From assembly GCF_963576615.1 (NCBI RefSeq), contig NC_088708.1, positions 2,914,001-2,978,000 of the forward strand: 64,000 nucleotides of DNA, in the 5' to 3' direction. This document shows positions 1 to 11,385 of the stretch, piece after piece (the first letter of the stretch is position 1; every line of letters starts with the position of its first letter). The notes under the pieces were generated by a model, which made no database searches, was not told the DNA's origin, and saw only the letters and a program-made list of their open reading frames with translations. The stretch is from Watersipora subatra (taxonomy: Eukaryota; Bryozoa; Gymnolaemata; Cheilostomatida; Watersiporidae). The position numbers were made by a program, and so were the translations under genes.

Positions 1-432
1 TCACATTCACGAGTTTAACAGCCGAAGAAATGTAATGAAACACCAGATATCAATTTAACATTAGCACAAAATGCCAGTAACAACTCATTTAAGCTCAGGT
101 TAAATGCAAAACAAATACGTAGCAACTAAGGATGAGGAAAAATTATTGAATTTGTGTATTACAATGTATTAATGTGTCACATCTAATACACGACGGTTGA
201 AGTTTACAATGAAATAATCGTCTACATTTTAATTAAGTTTGTGTGTAATTAAGTCTTCATCGGGATAACTAAAACTACCAACTTTTGCGAACAGAACAAA
301 AACATTTCATTTATCAAAAATATTAAAACCTATTAATAAGATACAACGTCAACTTAATACGTTAACAGAACAAATATGTCGACGGTACCGTTGAAAATCC
401 AAGCTCTCGCAGATAAAACGTGTTCAACTCAC

Positions 433-490
433 CAAAATGGTCGGCCGGAAAAGGCAGAAAAAGTTCGCAATCGAACCGCTTGCTGATCAT
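433..490 (-). CDS. candidate first coding exon of an unidentified gene leaving the left edge
   Basis: On the minus strand an ATG at 490 opens 19 codons (starting MISKRFDCEL) that run into a GTGAGT donor. A second GTAAGT donor lies just upstream, near 521. CpG density is locally raised and the NDUFA11 start lies about 320 bp away on the other strand, so this could be one side of a divergent promoter. No family is recognised and the remaining exons would lie outside the window. A 64-codon ATG-initiated minus reading frame ending near 526 is an alternative that also resembles nothing known. Bases 1-420 show nothing else recognisable. Confidence 0.2.
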
Positions 491-808
491 CTTCAACAAT
501 TCTTCTTATAGCACCACTTACCTATTTATAAGATTGTAATAAACACGTCAATGGTGCTAAAGGGAGCGCCTTTCTCACGTAGCTTCAGATCTGAGTACTG
601 TTTACAATAACTTTTAAAAGAGTTTTGAAATCCACATCTAAATTTTCCATAAAAGTAACAACCTTCAAATCGGAGCATAACAACGGCATAACCAGAAATC
701 TTAGGACAATGGAAAGCCATAGCAAATGCCCCAGGGTTCCTATTCGACTTACTACGATTATAGCTCGGTTGATCTAGCGCAAATAAATCGAACACACAGC
801 TATCAGCG

Positions 809-3800
809 ATGCCGGACAAGTCTGGAAATTATACTTATTTCGACTCGCCTGATGGTACTGATCCCCATAAAAAAGCTTGGTACATATCTAAATGGCTTGC
901 AAAGTTAGGTAAGATTTAAAATGTTCAGAGCCTTAGTTGTGGGTGCACACCGGCAAACTAAAAGCTCAATACTTTGCATGGAACGTTTTGTACAGATACT
1001 ATTAGTCGGTCCAAAACGCTTGAGTTTATTTTTAGGTGTCCTATTACATGTAGAAATGTTCATGAGTTAATATAATTTTCTGTAGATGAATTGTCTACAG
1101 TTATCAGTTGCTTACAGCATTTGTCAAAGCTATGCACAATTACCCAACGGTATGGTGTATTTTTATGGGTATGCTTTTATCGACATACGGCAGTTCTTAC
1201 AGCCGAAGCAGATTTTGGAATGAAATAACTCTCTATGTCGCACTAAATCGTTAAGAAAAAGGAGTTACACCTATTATATGTCGCTGTCTATCATTACAGG
1301 CAATGTTGTATAATTGTTGCATTACCTCAAAGTTTTTAGCGATTCGATTTCAATTCAGGGTAGGCAAAAATATTTCACTGATATATATCATGATATTTTT
1401 GATATTTATGATACTTTTGAAACAAATGATATTTTTGAAAAAAAATTGAAGCTAGGTTGAACTTGTATGATGTTTACATTGTGATCGATGTATTTTATAG
1501 GTTGTATGGGAACAGTCAGCAATGTTTAATACCAAAAACTTTATTTATTGTAAGCCTAGTATAATAGTAATATTTATAAATATGAAAATGTTTGTCAAAC
1601 ATTGGGTTGGAAATCATGACATGAATGCAAAGTGCAAAAAAATAGTTCAAATAGTAAATACACACTATGATAGTCCATGCATGTTCTAATGTCCTACTTT
1701 TGTCTAGTTTAGGTATATGTAAACAAACACCAGCTTGCCAGCCTTCACCACACCGAGACAATTTCTTAACTTGCTGTGAACCAGTCCACATGATGAAAAC
1801 GCACACTCAACACTAGCAGTCAAAGTTATATCATCATATTTATAGATTTTATACTGAACCAGAATCCTTTGAAGCTCTTCATTGAAAGATTTTTACAGAA
1901 AATGATGAGATGTGTTACTCTGTCATCTCAGTGAGTCAGTATAATGTGCTTACAATTCTGTTTTTGGGTGTCAGGTTGTTCAATTCAAAATCATGGATTA
2001 TGAAGTTCAAAGGGTTTTCAACAGGCTGGTCTTCCAATAAGGCAATAAAGTATAACAGTTCAACATGAAATGAGATAATCAGGTTAGGGAGATAGTACTG
2101 GGATGAAGGAATACAATTTAGATCTGAAAAACTCTTCTCAACTCAAACACTAAATAATTGGTCTAGCCAATGTCACCGCCTTGGTCTGGCTGTCTTTGTT
2201 TGTCTGTGTTAGACACGCCTAATAGGCCCCTATGCAAGTGTTTGATGATTTTAGGTGTTATTTAGCATTTCTAGACTGTTAGCAATAGTTGTAAGGTGAA
2301 AACGGCATAATAAAATAGTTATTTTTCAAAAAATATCAAGCTTTTTGACCCAAAAATATCATATCTAGCGGCGATATATATCGATGATATATATCAAGCG
2401 ATATATATATCAAACCAACCCTGTTTCAATTAGTTTATTAGCAAACTTGAGTGTTATAAAAAACTGAACATCTCATTTGTAGTTGCACTAGAAATTTTAT
2501 ATATAAATACCAGATTTTTCAAATTTGTTTTATATACATTTATATGCAGTATTTTGTAGCAGCAAAGAAAATGTGTAATAGACAGGAATGAAATGCAATC
2601 TCTTAAAGGCTAGACCTAGAACTTTATCTTAAAGATGAAGAACCTATTGTTCTTTAAAGTTTGTAAAATTCTTATAGCAGACCTTTAAAAAGTCTCTGTT
2701 GCTACTTAGCGCAATTCTGATCATGTTATTGTGTAGGCAAAAGGTTGCTATTCATCACAAATCAAACTTCTTACCGCCAATTGCATTTTGAGCCAATTGC
2801 ATATTGAGATCAGCATTGATTAGGCAGCCTATCTACATAATGAATTCAATAGGGCAACCATATATCATCATATATTCTAATAAAGCAAACATATATTCTA
2901 ATAAAGCAACCATATATTCTAATAAAGCAACCATATATTCTAATAAAGCAACCATATATTATCTCGTATTCTAATAAAACAACCATATATCATCATATAT
3001 TCTAATAAAGTAACCATATATTATCATATATTCTAATAAAACAACCATATATCATCATATATTCTAATAAACAACCATATATCATCTCATATTCTAATAA
3101 GACAACCATATATCATCATATATTCTAATAAAACAACCATATATCATCTCATATTCTAATAAAACGACCATATATCATCATATATTCTAATAAAGCAACC
3201 ATATATTATCATATATTCTAATAAAGCAATCATATATCATCATATATTCTAATAAAGCAACCATATATTATCATATATTCTAATAAAGCAATCATATATC
3301 ATCATATATTCTAATAAAGCAACCATATATCATCATATATTCTAATAAAACGACCATATATCATCATATATTCTAATAAAGCAACCATATATCATCATAT
3401 ATTCTAATAAAGCAACCATATATTATCACATAGTCTAATAAAGCAACCATATTCATCATATATTCTAATAAAGCAACCATATATTATCACATAGTCTAAT
3501 AAAGCAACCATATATCATCATATATTTTAATAAAGCAACCATATATCATCATATATTCTAATAAAGCAACCATATATCATCATATATTCTAATAAAGCAA
3601 CCATATATTATCACATAGTCTAATAAAGCAACCATATTCATCATATATTCTAATAAAGCAACCATATTCATCATATATTCTAATAAAGCTATGGCTCTAC
3701 ATTTCAGATTCATTATTGTTATATTATTGTTATTTTAGCACTGTTCACGGGTACTACTGATGCGTATATAGTGTCTGCTGCCAGAACACCGCTCGGAGTC

Positions 3801-6800
3801 GCTATTGTTTATGGAAAACACTTTTCCTTAGCCGGTTTGTTATCTTATGGCACTCCAATGATGTCTCAATTATTGATCTCTATTCTTCAACTTCCTCCTA
3901 ACGATAAGTTTGTTGTGTGTGTCATGAAGATATATTGGTGATTTATTTAGGAACCTGCAACTTTTGTGTGCTAATTTATTAATCAAGTAAAGTTATAGTG
4001 GAGATGATGTAAAGTGTTGTGGAGATGATGGTCTAATATCTAAAGTACTATTATTCTTTGAGTCACTGGTGAGAAGTTGTCCTATCTTCGACACCATTAA
4101 GTTTTGTTTAGAGTGGGTAATGTTCACCTAAAGTTGATGTATGTTTTACTGTTCCTAAGTATGCTAATAGTTTGAAACATAAAATTTGTTCATAAATCTC
4201 TAGTACAGGCAATCAGCATGTTGAGTAATATTTTCTCTGTTCTAATGGAGAGTATATGGGTCATGATCACAGAAACCTTGGTTAAGTCGGGATTGTAAGA
4301 TTTGAAGTTATCTACATTAGCAGAAGGAGTGAATTCTCAGTTATTTTGCAAAAAAATATTTCATTTTAGCTTAATTACAGCAGATTTTATGGTCAATAAA
4401 CTGAATGCACGTTTACCATTAGTGCGAAAACATAAATCTGAGAAAACTGGTGTTAAAGTTTGAGAAACGAAAACCAATGCACAATTTTGTTTACATTTCA
4501 AAACGTCATAGTAACCATTAGCTAAAAGTAGTGATATTTATTTAGATTTCTGTATTTATATCCAAAAAAATATGCTGAATTTAAAAATCTAAACATATTT
4601 TTGGTTGGTTGTCATAGAAATAGCTGTATATTTATAAGAAAATGTATTTCTTAATTTTGCAGCTATTAAAAACGGCTTGGCAGTACCGCGATATGGGGCA
4701 CAGCCAATCATCAACGAAATCTTTAGAAAAATAACAACAGTAATATATTGCACACCATCGGTCACTATATACTTTGATCTTGGAAATTCGAATAATTATT
4801 CTTATAATTAAATCTGATAATAATCTTATAAAATCGAATAAGTATTCAATAATTAAATATTGTAATAATCTTGTAAGAATCATTAGGAAAATATCATCGT
4901 AATTTTCTTTACTTTCACCACTTTTGACATCAGTTGGAATACCAAAGTACTCATTATAAGTGTCCAAAATGTCAGAGTTATCTTTAAAATCGGCAAAAAG
5001 GAAACGATTATATTTATCGGACACCATTTTTCAGAACTTCCTGTTTAGCATAGCAACGGCTTTGAGGGGGTTTTTCCGAGGGTTAAAGACTTCTATTGGC
5101 TAAACTGACTTCAGATTCAGAAAGATCACTCTTTGATTGGTCCAGATAGTGTTACAAAAATCGTTACCGATATTATAAATTCAGTTGGTGCAACTTCAAA
5201 GTCGGATAACTCAACTTCGTCATTTGTGACTTAACCATGGTTTCTGTGACCACACACATATAGTCTGTTGTGGTCAGGATTACTGGTGCGTGAACACAAG
5301 AATAGGAGAAATGATGAGAATGCTATTATAGTAGCTATCGTAGTAGAAAGCCTCTTATAGTAACTAATAAGTTAGTATGTTTCCAAAGAGTATAGCAAGA
5401 GCAGGTGTTATGAATGTCCAAGAAAATTGGTATTGGATAAGATCAAATATTTATCAAGCAATATTAGCTTATAATACAGCATGTACTTACTGTAGTTTCA
5501 CTAATGTAAGGCTTCTGGATGTCATCGAGCATAGCGTAGGCAACACCTAATGTGTTCAATCATTACCAGTTCATACATGTATGCATCAACTATTTACTCT
5601 TTTGCATACTCTCTATGTACACTTTTTTATGTATAACACAGTTGCCACTGGGCTCGCCTTCGTCAGCACTACCTACATCAGCACTGAACTCAGAGGAAAG
5701 GATGATGCGACAAACCACGCTTTGGGTGGAATAGCCGGCAGCGCTGTACTTGGAGCAGCTGGTTTGTATATACAGTCATACTTCGACTTACGAGCTTAAT
5801 GCGTTCCGAGACTGAGCTCGTATGTCAATTTACTCGCATGTTGGTGCAGTTTATTTATATATAGAACAATTAAATATATATTAATTGGTTTCTATACTCT
5901 AAAAAATGCAAATAAAACACTCAAAACAAGATATTGTAACAGAAAAAACATGTTGGTTATTGTGCTAACTTACCACATGCTTTCAAAAAGCAACAAATAA
6001 AAAAACAATGCAAGGAAATGTGATTAATTAAAATGTAAAATTAAATACATACCCTAGGACACTTATGTATTCGCGGCATCTAACTTTCGCGTTTTCGCGG
6101 TGTCATCCTCTCGCGAAAGTTTCATGTGCGAAACTAAACTATCATAACAAACGAGCGAAAAAGCGAAACTAAATAGCTTTGTTCATTGATACTGTATAAT
6201 TGAATTTTATAACGACATTTATTTTAACGTTTTTAACGACCACTATAGCATCGTTAAAATATAAACCAACAAAATAATTTGACTGTCAAAATTTATTACG
6301 TTATTATTTTGAAAATTATTTAGGATTATTTTTCCATTAGGAATGATTTATAATGATAGAAATTTGATGTCAATGCACACGCATTAGTAGCGTTATCGTC
6401 TGCTGGGGACATCAATCAATGCAGTGAGCACTGTGTGTTGAAAAAAAATAAGACACATGCACTGACACTCACAGTACTACACAAGCAGCATGGCTCTGGA
6501 AAGGTTTGGATTCACCACTGACACCTCTTCAATAACTTGTAATTTTTTGAGATTTGTTTTGTTTTAAGTGATGTGACTGACGAGACGTTTTTAAATTAAA
6601 ATAGGCAAAACATGACCGCAGTTAATACGCTCAGAAAAAAACATCTTTTCCTTTTGAGCGTTTTAACAAAGATCAATTTTGCGGATTTTATTTCAAGTTC
6701 ATTCGGATGCTTTTACGCTTTCGATGGGACACGGCCAAGCGGGTGATTGATAAAACTTAATCTTTTGCAAACCTTTATAAAAGTCGTTAACAAAAATATT

Positions 6801-9449
6801 TTGCCTCTGATGATGATAATAATGATGCCTAAGAACTGCTAGAAGTTGATGTTTGTCTCTATGGCTTGGAATGAAGTGACATTCTACAGCGATAAAAACC
6901 GCATCCATGGCCGTTGGGCAAATAACTTTTCGAATAAAGGATGTTGAGGTCGAGTTATCTGAAGGAATTTATCGTTGCGTTGGAACTGACCAAACAAATC
7001 CGTTTGAGTTGACCTTGTGTTTGAGATGAAATGTTACATTTTATCTGAGGGCGAGTTTTTTCGAGTTGGACTGTACTTACCGTAAAAAATTCCCAAAAAG
7101 TTGGGGCGGCTCAGCTGGCCAGCTGCCCCAGTGAAAACTGGCCTGTTGATAGTTCAAGAAACAAATGGCAGCAAGCGATCAAATTGCATTATCGACCTTG
7201 CCCACACCATTCTACCTGCGGTTCACAATTACAAACTAGTCGCAAATTGAAATTTTTTTTATCGGTGAACCGAACCTTAGGAATATAATTATGTTTGTTC
7301 CACTGCATTTATTTTCACATCACTATATTTTCGCACTCATCAGAGCTGCGAAATTAAGTTGCTTCGAAATTTTACTCTGTGAGCTACTCACGAAACTAAA
7401 TACTAGCGAAATATAAGTGTCCTAGGGTACAGTAGCAGCTAACGCTAGCATTTGCCAGGGAGGGAGATATAAGTGTTATTCTTCATTACAACAGTTGAAT
7501 TTGATAAATTTGGATTTTATCAAAGTCTTAAAAAAACAAACCTAAAAGCAAACTTTCATTTTTTGTAATTAAAATTTCTTCGGCGTTCATAGTTGGAAGT
7601 TTCTCGCTGGTTGGCTAATTTTTCCTTTGTTTCGCTTTCACGACTAGCCGGCCGTTTTAAGATAAACCTATCTAAGGACATTTGCCTTTGTCGCCCTTTC
7701 AACGTGTTGCGATTAGGACGAACACTGGTGTCGTCATAAAGGGTTAATGCACGACCACTAGCCAACTTGTCCGAAAGTCTATTTTTATAATTTTTATAGA
7801 TAGCACCGGCCTTTTCACATAGGCTTTTTTGCCTTTTAACCACCGGCCTTTTCTTCACCTTTATTGAAACATCGTTTCAGTTACGCTGTCACCGGCCAAT
7901 TGTTTATCTTTTATCCAATGCCTGAGCAGTCTCTCCATCAGCGGTCGTGAAGATCGCTGCGTCGTTTAGAAACTATGGTTAGTCCTTTTGCAAACTAAAT
8001 GCCCTGAATATAACCCTTCGGTTTGATAATTGTAGATGTATTTCTGTCATATTGCTGAGCTAGATCAATCACGCATACACATTTTGCATATTTTACAATA
8101 ATTTTCCGTTTAATATCAATTGTTATCACTTGCTTTTTCTTTGCATTATCTTTCATTTTACTGGCAAACTTTCGGTCTACGCACCATACTTTTAATTCAC
8201 ATAATTCTGCACTGAAAATTGCGCACAGAAAAAACGGTACAAAAGTATAACCTGAGTAGTTGAAAAATACAGAGTGATGCTGTTCTCATAAAACACATCC
8301 GGCGTACTTTGCAACTGACTCACGTGCTCGTATCTCGAACATTGCTCGTATGTTAGTGCTACAACATGCTTAAAAGCTGGCTCGTATCTCAAGTTTCTCG
8401 TACGTTGGAGCACTCGTAAGTTGAAGTATTACTGTAATCGACATAAATTTATTTTACGATAATGATGCATTTAGGATACATTTGGGACAATAACGTCTAC
8501 CAAGGCCAATATTGTAGGACATCAATGTCTATTAAAGAACAATGAGTCAGCGCATTACTGCCTCTACAGATGGAGCGTGCATGCCAATATCCTCTTCACC
8601 TTGTTTCTATACAAATTTTTATTTTAATAACCCACTGGTTGTACATTGGCCAATTGGGTTGTGTTCAGCTATATGTTAATCATACCTTTTCATTACTATT
8701 AGTTGTATAGTAGAAGTTATTGCAGTGGCAGGCTTATCACTTCCTGTTATGTTACAAAACTCACCGTGTGTGGACTTAGCTAACAGAGTTTACCAATGAG
8801 ACACGAGGGATGCAAATACACTTTGAATGAATAAAGAAAAACTTTGAAAAAGATATTGGTTTTCCAATATCTTGCCAAGGCTTGGAACAGTAATAATCTA
8901 AGGCACTATGAAACAGCAAAACATTTGTCTCTGGAGACATCGCAGACCGATGGGTGTCGCAGACCTATCATGCTATGCATTTTAGTAATACCAAAAGAAA
9001 TGGCATGATCTGTTTGTCATAGGTGCTTGTCCTCACTTTTCATATATGGTCTTACCATATCACTAGTCACCTATTAAACCTAAGTCCCATCTTGGTATGC
9101 TTCTGTACTAAGCACTTCCCATATGATTTTCTTGTAATTCAAACACCTGCTTCTTACAATTACTTTGTCACTATAATACATGATATTGTTTCTAGCATCA
9201 AGCCCAACAGCATTTTTCTCATTGGCTGGTGTAAGTGCTTTTCTGCTCTACGCCAACAAGGAGGCAAATATGGAAGGCAGAGACCTTTGGCATTTGGAAA
9301 ATGATTTAAAAAAGGCCAGGCGTCAATCGCCACTTTCCTTTACACTCTTTGAATTTGGAAAAAGGGACGTCACATTAAGGCAAATGTACGAGGAGAAGAA
9401 CGAAGAATACTACAGGCAGTTGAAAACTAAGCAAGCATCAGAGGTGTAG
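809..9449 (+). CDS. NDUFA11: NADH dehydrogenase [ubiquinone] 1 alpha subcomplex subunit 11 (complex I B14.7), four exons
   Basis: Accessory subunit of mitochondrial complex I, a Tim17-like inner-membrane protein. Exons: 809-908, 3739-3834, 5642-5761 and 9196-9449; all three introns are phase 1 with GT-AG borders, giving 189 residues. Exon 1 carries YTYFDSPDGTDPHKKAW, matching the family's N-terminal YWDxPDGTDCxRKAY block. Exon 3 encodes a membrane segment followed by RGKDDATNHALGGIAG, the most diagnostic stretch (family: REKPDDPLNYFLGG). Exon 4 holds a last hydrophobic segment and then a charged tail of about 60 residues, ending at TAG 9447-9449. The human protein is 141 residues, so the tail is long. 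Start chosen as the ATG that places the PDGTD block near the N-terminus. Exon 2 is the least conserved and rests mainly on phase and splice sites. All introns are invaded by repeats. Confidence 0.88.
1356..2423. mobile_element. hAT-like DNA transposon relic with 8-bp target duplication
   Basis: The ends are CAGGGTAGGC on the left and the reverse complement of CAGGGTTGGT on the right. Both are followed by AT-rich subterminal DNA with repeated GATATATATC. The element is flanked by an exact 8-bp direct repeat, TTTCAATT, at 1348-1355 and 2424-2431. CAGGG ends plus an 8-bp duplication are hAT hallmarks. It is 1,068 bp long, sits in NDUFA11 intron 1 and contains a decayed transposase tail on the minus strand. 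The rest of the intron (909-1347 and 2432-2850) shows nothing recognisable. Confidence 0.8.
1708..1827 (-). pseudogene. hAT transposase C-terminal dimerisation-domain fragment
   Basis: Read on the minus strand, about 40 codons give SVECAFSSCGLVHSKLRN, then a KAGKLVFVYIYL block and a stop. This is the usual C-terminal hAT pattern (SxERxFSxxGxxxSxxRxxL...KLxxxxxxL). No start or catalytic region accompanies it in frame, so it is a remnant of the autonomous element from which the surrounding 1,068-bp copy derives. Its lying between hAT-type ends supports both calls. Confidence 0.65.
2851..3690. repeat. 31-bp minisatellite in NDUFA11 intron 1
   Basis: About 840 bp of head-to-tail copies built on TATTCTAATAAAGCAACC plus ATATATCATCA, mostly 31 bp per unit, with shorter units that drop the ATCATC part. 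Substitutions such as AAAGC/AAAAC and ATCATA/ATCACA are shared between neighbouring units, which suggests block duplication. The array stops about 48 bp before the exon 2 acceptor. Confidence 0.95.
4268..5248 (-). mobile_element. TIR element with decayed minus-strand ORF, NDUFA11 intron 2
   Basis: The left end CACAGAAACCTTGGTTAAGT is matched by the reverse complement of the right end, CACAGAAACCATGGTTAAGT. Inside, the minus strand carries a 131-codon ATG-initiated frame (4632-5027) that starts about 220 bp from the right terminus, with an acidic N-terminus and hydrophobic middle. It resembles no transposase I can name. No clear target duplication was found, so the exact borders and superfamily are open. 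The flanks 3835-4267 and 5249-5641 hold nothing recognisable. Confidence 0.5.
6052..7427 (+). mobile_element. TA-flanked TIR element, family with CCCTAGGACACTTAT ends, copy 1
   Basis: The ends are CCCTAGGACACTTATGTATT and the reverse complement of CCCTAGGACACTTATATTTC, each with TA outside. Subterminal DNA is packed with TTCGCG/CGCGAA words, likely transposase-binding repeats. The element carries an ATG at 6490 and, at 7143-7250, a reading frame ending YKLVAN-stop that also occurs in the second copy at 31719-32525. No transposase signature was seen. It is nested in the pogo-like element around it. Confidence 0.8.
7556..7858 (-). pseudogene. pogo/Tigger-type transposase C-terminal tail fragment
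   Basis: A basic, lysine- and arginine-rich minus-strand frame containing GRQRQMSLDRFILKRPASR just before its end. This resembles the extreme C-termini of pogo/Tigger transposases, where a Qxx(L/I)xx(F)(F/I) PCNA-binding-like motif is known. The frame has no ATG and lacks the helix-turn-helix and DDE regions, so it is a remnant. Its position inside the TA-flanked element 5773-8434 supports that element's class. Confidence 0.5.
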
Positions 9450-9588
9450 CTAGTTGGGTTTAATGAATGTTCTCACCTGTTGGCAAGACTTCTTCACTGG
9501 ATGACAATTTGTTTTCAACTGCATGTTCTTTTTCATGCAGATCTTTTTGATGTTATATTAATGCTGTGTGTGGTAGGTAATTTTTGAA

Positions 9589-9594
9589 AATAAA
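9589..9594 (+). terminator. NDUFA11: candidate NDUFA11 polyadenylation signal
   Basis: AATAAA 140 bp after the stop codon, followed by a GT-rich stretch. It is the first canonical hexamer downstream of the stop. No transcript evidence is available. Confidence 0.5.
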
Positions 9595-10124
9595 AAATAA
9601 TTTGGTGGTTGACCACTCCGGAAGTATTTTTGTGTGGCTGTGATGGATGGCAACGAGATGGATATTGACGCAAATACATTACCAAAAGAGTGCCTGTTAG
9701 GCTTGCAATAACCAAATTTCTGAGGTTTTTGATGACTTACTTTCAAAAGCACGCTACCAGCTGCTAATTATCTATCACTGTGCCTAAACAAGTAAGAACT
9801 GCAACCATTTTGAGCATATTTTACTTCCCAAATAATTCGATGCGTAGTGGTTGGTACAAACACGGTTTTAAAATTAGAATCTTGTCAGAAAATAGGTTTA
9901 CCAAAACTTTTTTCTGACCGTATGCTAAAGGGATTTCAGGTAGACGTAACAGTGAAATACCTGATTCCAAGACCTACTCTGAGAATAACATGCTATCATC
10001 TGTATAGAAAGATCAGGATTCAATTTACATGTATATGCATATTGCTGTGAGCCATATTTTCTTTTGGGCGTGACACTTGTGTGCACTGTATAGTTGTTCT
10101 TAGTGTTATTGAACATACAACAGT

Positions 10125-10370
10125 GAATATATTGCTGCAAGATCTCAGGGAATAGTGGCATTGCTGCACAATCACACAAATAGCAGGATTGCTACATCAC
10201 TACAGAAATAGAAGTACTGCTACATAACTACAAGAACAGAGCTACTGCCATGTAACTATGGAAGTAGGGGTAGTGCTATGTGACTATGAAAATAAAGGTA
10301 CTGTTACATGATTTTAGTAGTAGAGGACTTCCAATGTGACTGCGGAAGTAAAGGTACTGCGAAACACGGA
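10125..10370. repeat. degenerate 28-bp tandem repeat
   Basis: About nine diverged units of roughly 28 bp, each resembling AAATAGAAGTACTGCTACAT plus AACTACAG. An open reading frame overlapping the right part is an artefact of the repeat. Confidence 0.65.
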
Positions 10371-11324
10371 TACTAGCAAAACTGTCATACAAACATGCAA
10401 GGCCAATGGGAATGCTCCAGGTTGTAGTAGAACCATTGCTACACGGCTTCAGCAAATTATGAGCCCACCCTCGGCAATAGATAGGGCTGCAAGCTCTCCT
10501 CTGACCCTAAGTTTTAAACATTGTAAAAAAAGTTATTATAAAAGCAATCGTATTTGTGAGTGCAAGGAAGCGCTGATGTGTCTATTTTAGTTTTATGAGT
10601 TTTAGCGTTATTTGTACCTCATAAATGTCTAAAGGAAAGAGAATAATCACAACACTACTGATATAACAATATCATAGCTAATTGAGGTTGCGTTGTCTTC
10701 ACTAGGTAAGATAAAAGTAAGTGTTGAGATATACAACTATACAAGGTACTTATATATGATAAAATACTTATTTCTAAATACTGCAGTACAAAAAAAGTTT
10801 CACATTGGACATATAAACTCAATCTACAAGAGATTTGGCTGACCGCAAGCGCAAATGGTAGCGCTATTTCACATCAAAATTAGGCAGTTTAGTGTTATCA
10901 CTGCGATGAGCTTCTTAAAGTGTGGTGGGATAAAGTGACACATTTATTGTAAGCATTACCAGCGTAGCTCAAGTAACAACATAAATCATTTAGTACAATG
11001 ATTAACTTCAAGCAAGACCTTCCATCTTTGCTATTCGAGTACATCTATTGATACAGGAAAACTAAACTTGTGGAATTCCTGACCACCTCGATGTAACATG
11101 CAACTTTTATGCATTCATTACTATATACATGTATGTAATGTATCTACATGTCAACAAGAAATTCTATAAATATTTACTATGAGAGTATGAAAGAGATAAT
11201 ATTTGCTGCCTCATTTTTTATTTATAGCAAATCAAATAGACTTCACAGGGTAAGTTCATCTGGTGACAAGTACAATTGGATGCAGTTATGGAGTTGACTG
11301 TTTATGACATCAAAATGAAGTCAG

Positions 11325-11385
11325 CCGTATCCTAGTGGTCTAGATTGTCAGGTTGGGCTTTTACGTTCAATTCCCAAAAAGTCGC
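11325..11385 (+). repeat. tRNA-derived SINE-like fragment
   Basis: TATCCTAGTGGTCTAGA resembles a pol III A box, and about 20 bp further on ACGTTCAATTCCC resembles a B box. The segment does not fold convincingly as a full tRNA, and no tail or target duplication was seen. It may be a decayed SINE head or a chance match. Confidence 0.35.

Larger units (their letters stand above)
5773..8434 (-). mobile_element. pogo/Tigger-like TA-flanked DNA transposon, interrupted by a nested element
   Basis: The left end CAGTCATACTTCGACTTACG pairs with the right end, whose reverse complement is CAGTAATACTTCAACTTACG. TA lies outside each end (5771-5772 and 8435-8436), the duplication used by Tc1/mariner/pogo elements. 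Subterminal DNA on both sides repeats CTCGTA/TACGAG words. The left end begins 11 bp after the end of NDUFA11 exon 3. A second TA-flanked element (6052-7427) is inserted in it. A decayed pogo-type C-terminal tail is encoded at 7556-7858. The remaining intron, 8437-9195, shows nothing recognisable. Confidence 0.75.

Noticed and set aside
4632..5027. 131-codon minus-strand ORF as a host gene
   Set aside because: It starts about 220 bp inside a TIR element, has no recognisable domain and no splice context; treated as a decayed element ORF.
10336..10590. 84-codon plus-strand ORF
   Set aside because: Its start lies in a degenerate 28-bp repeat and it has no family similarity.
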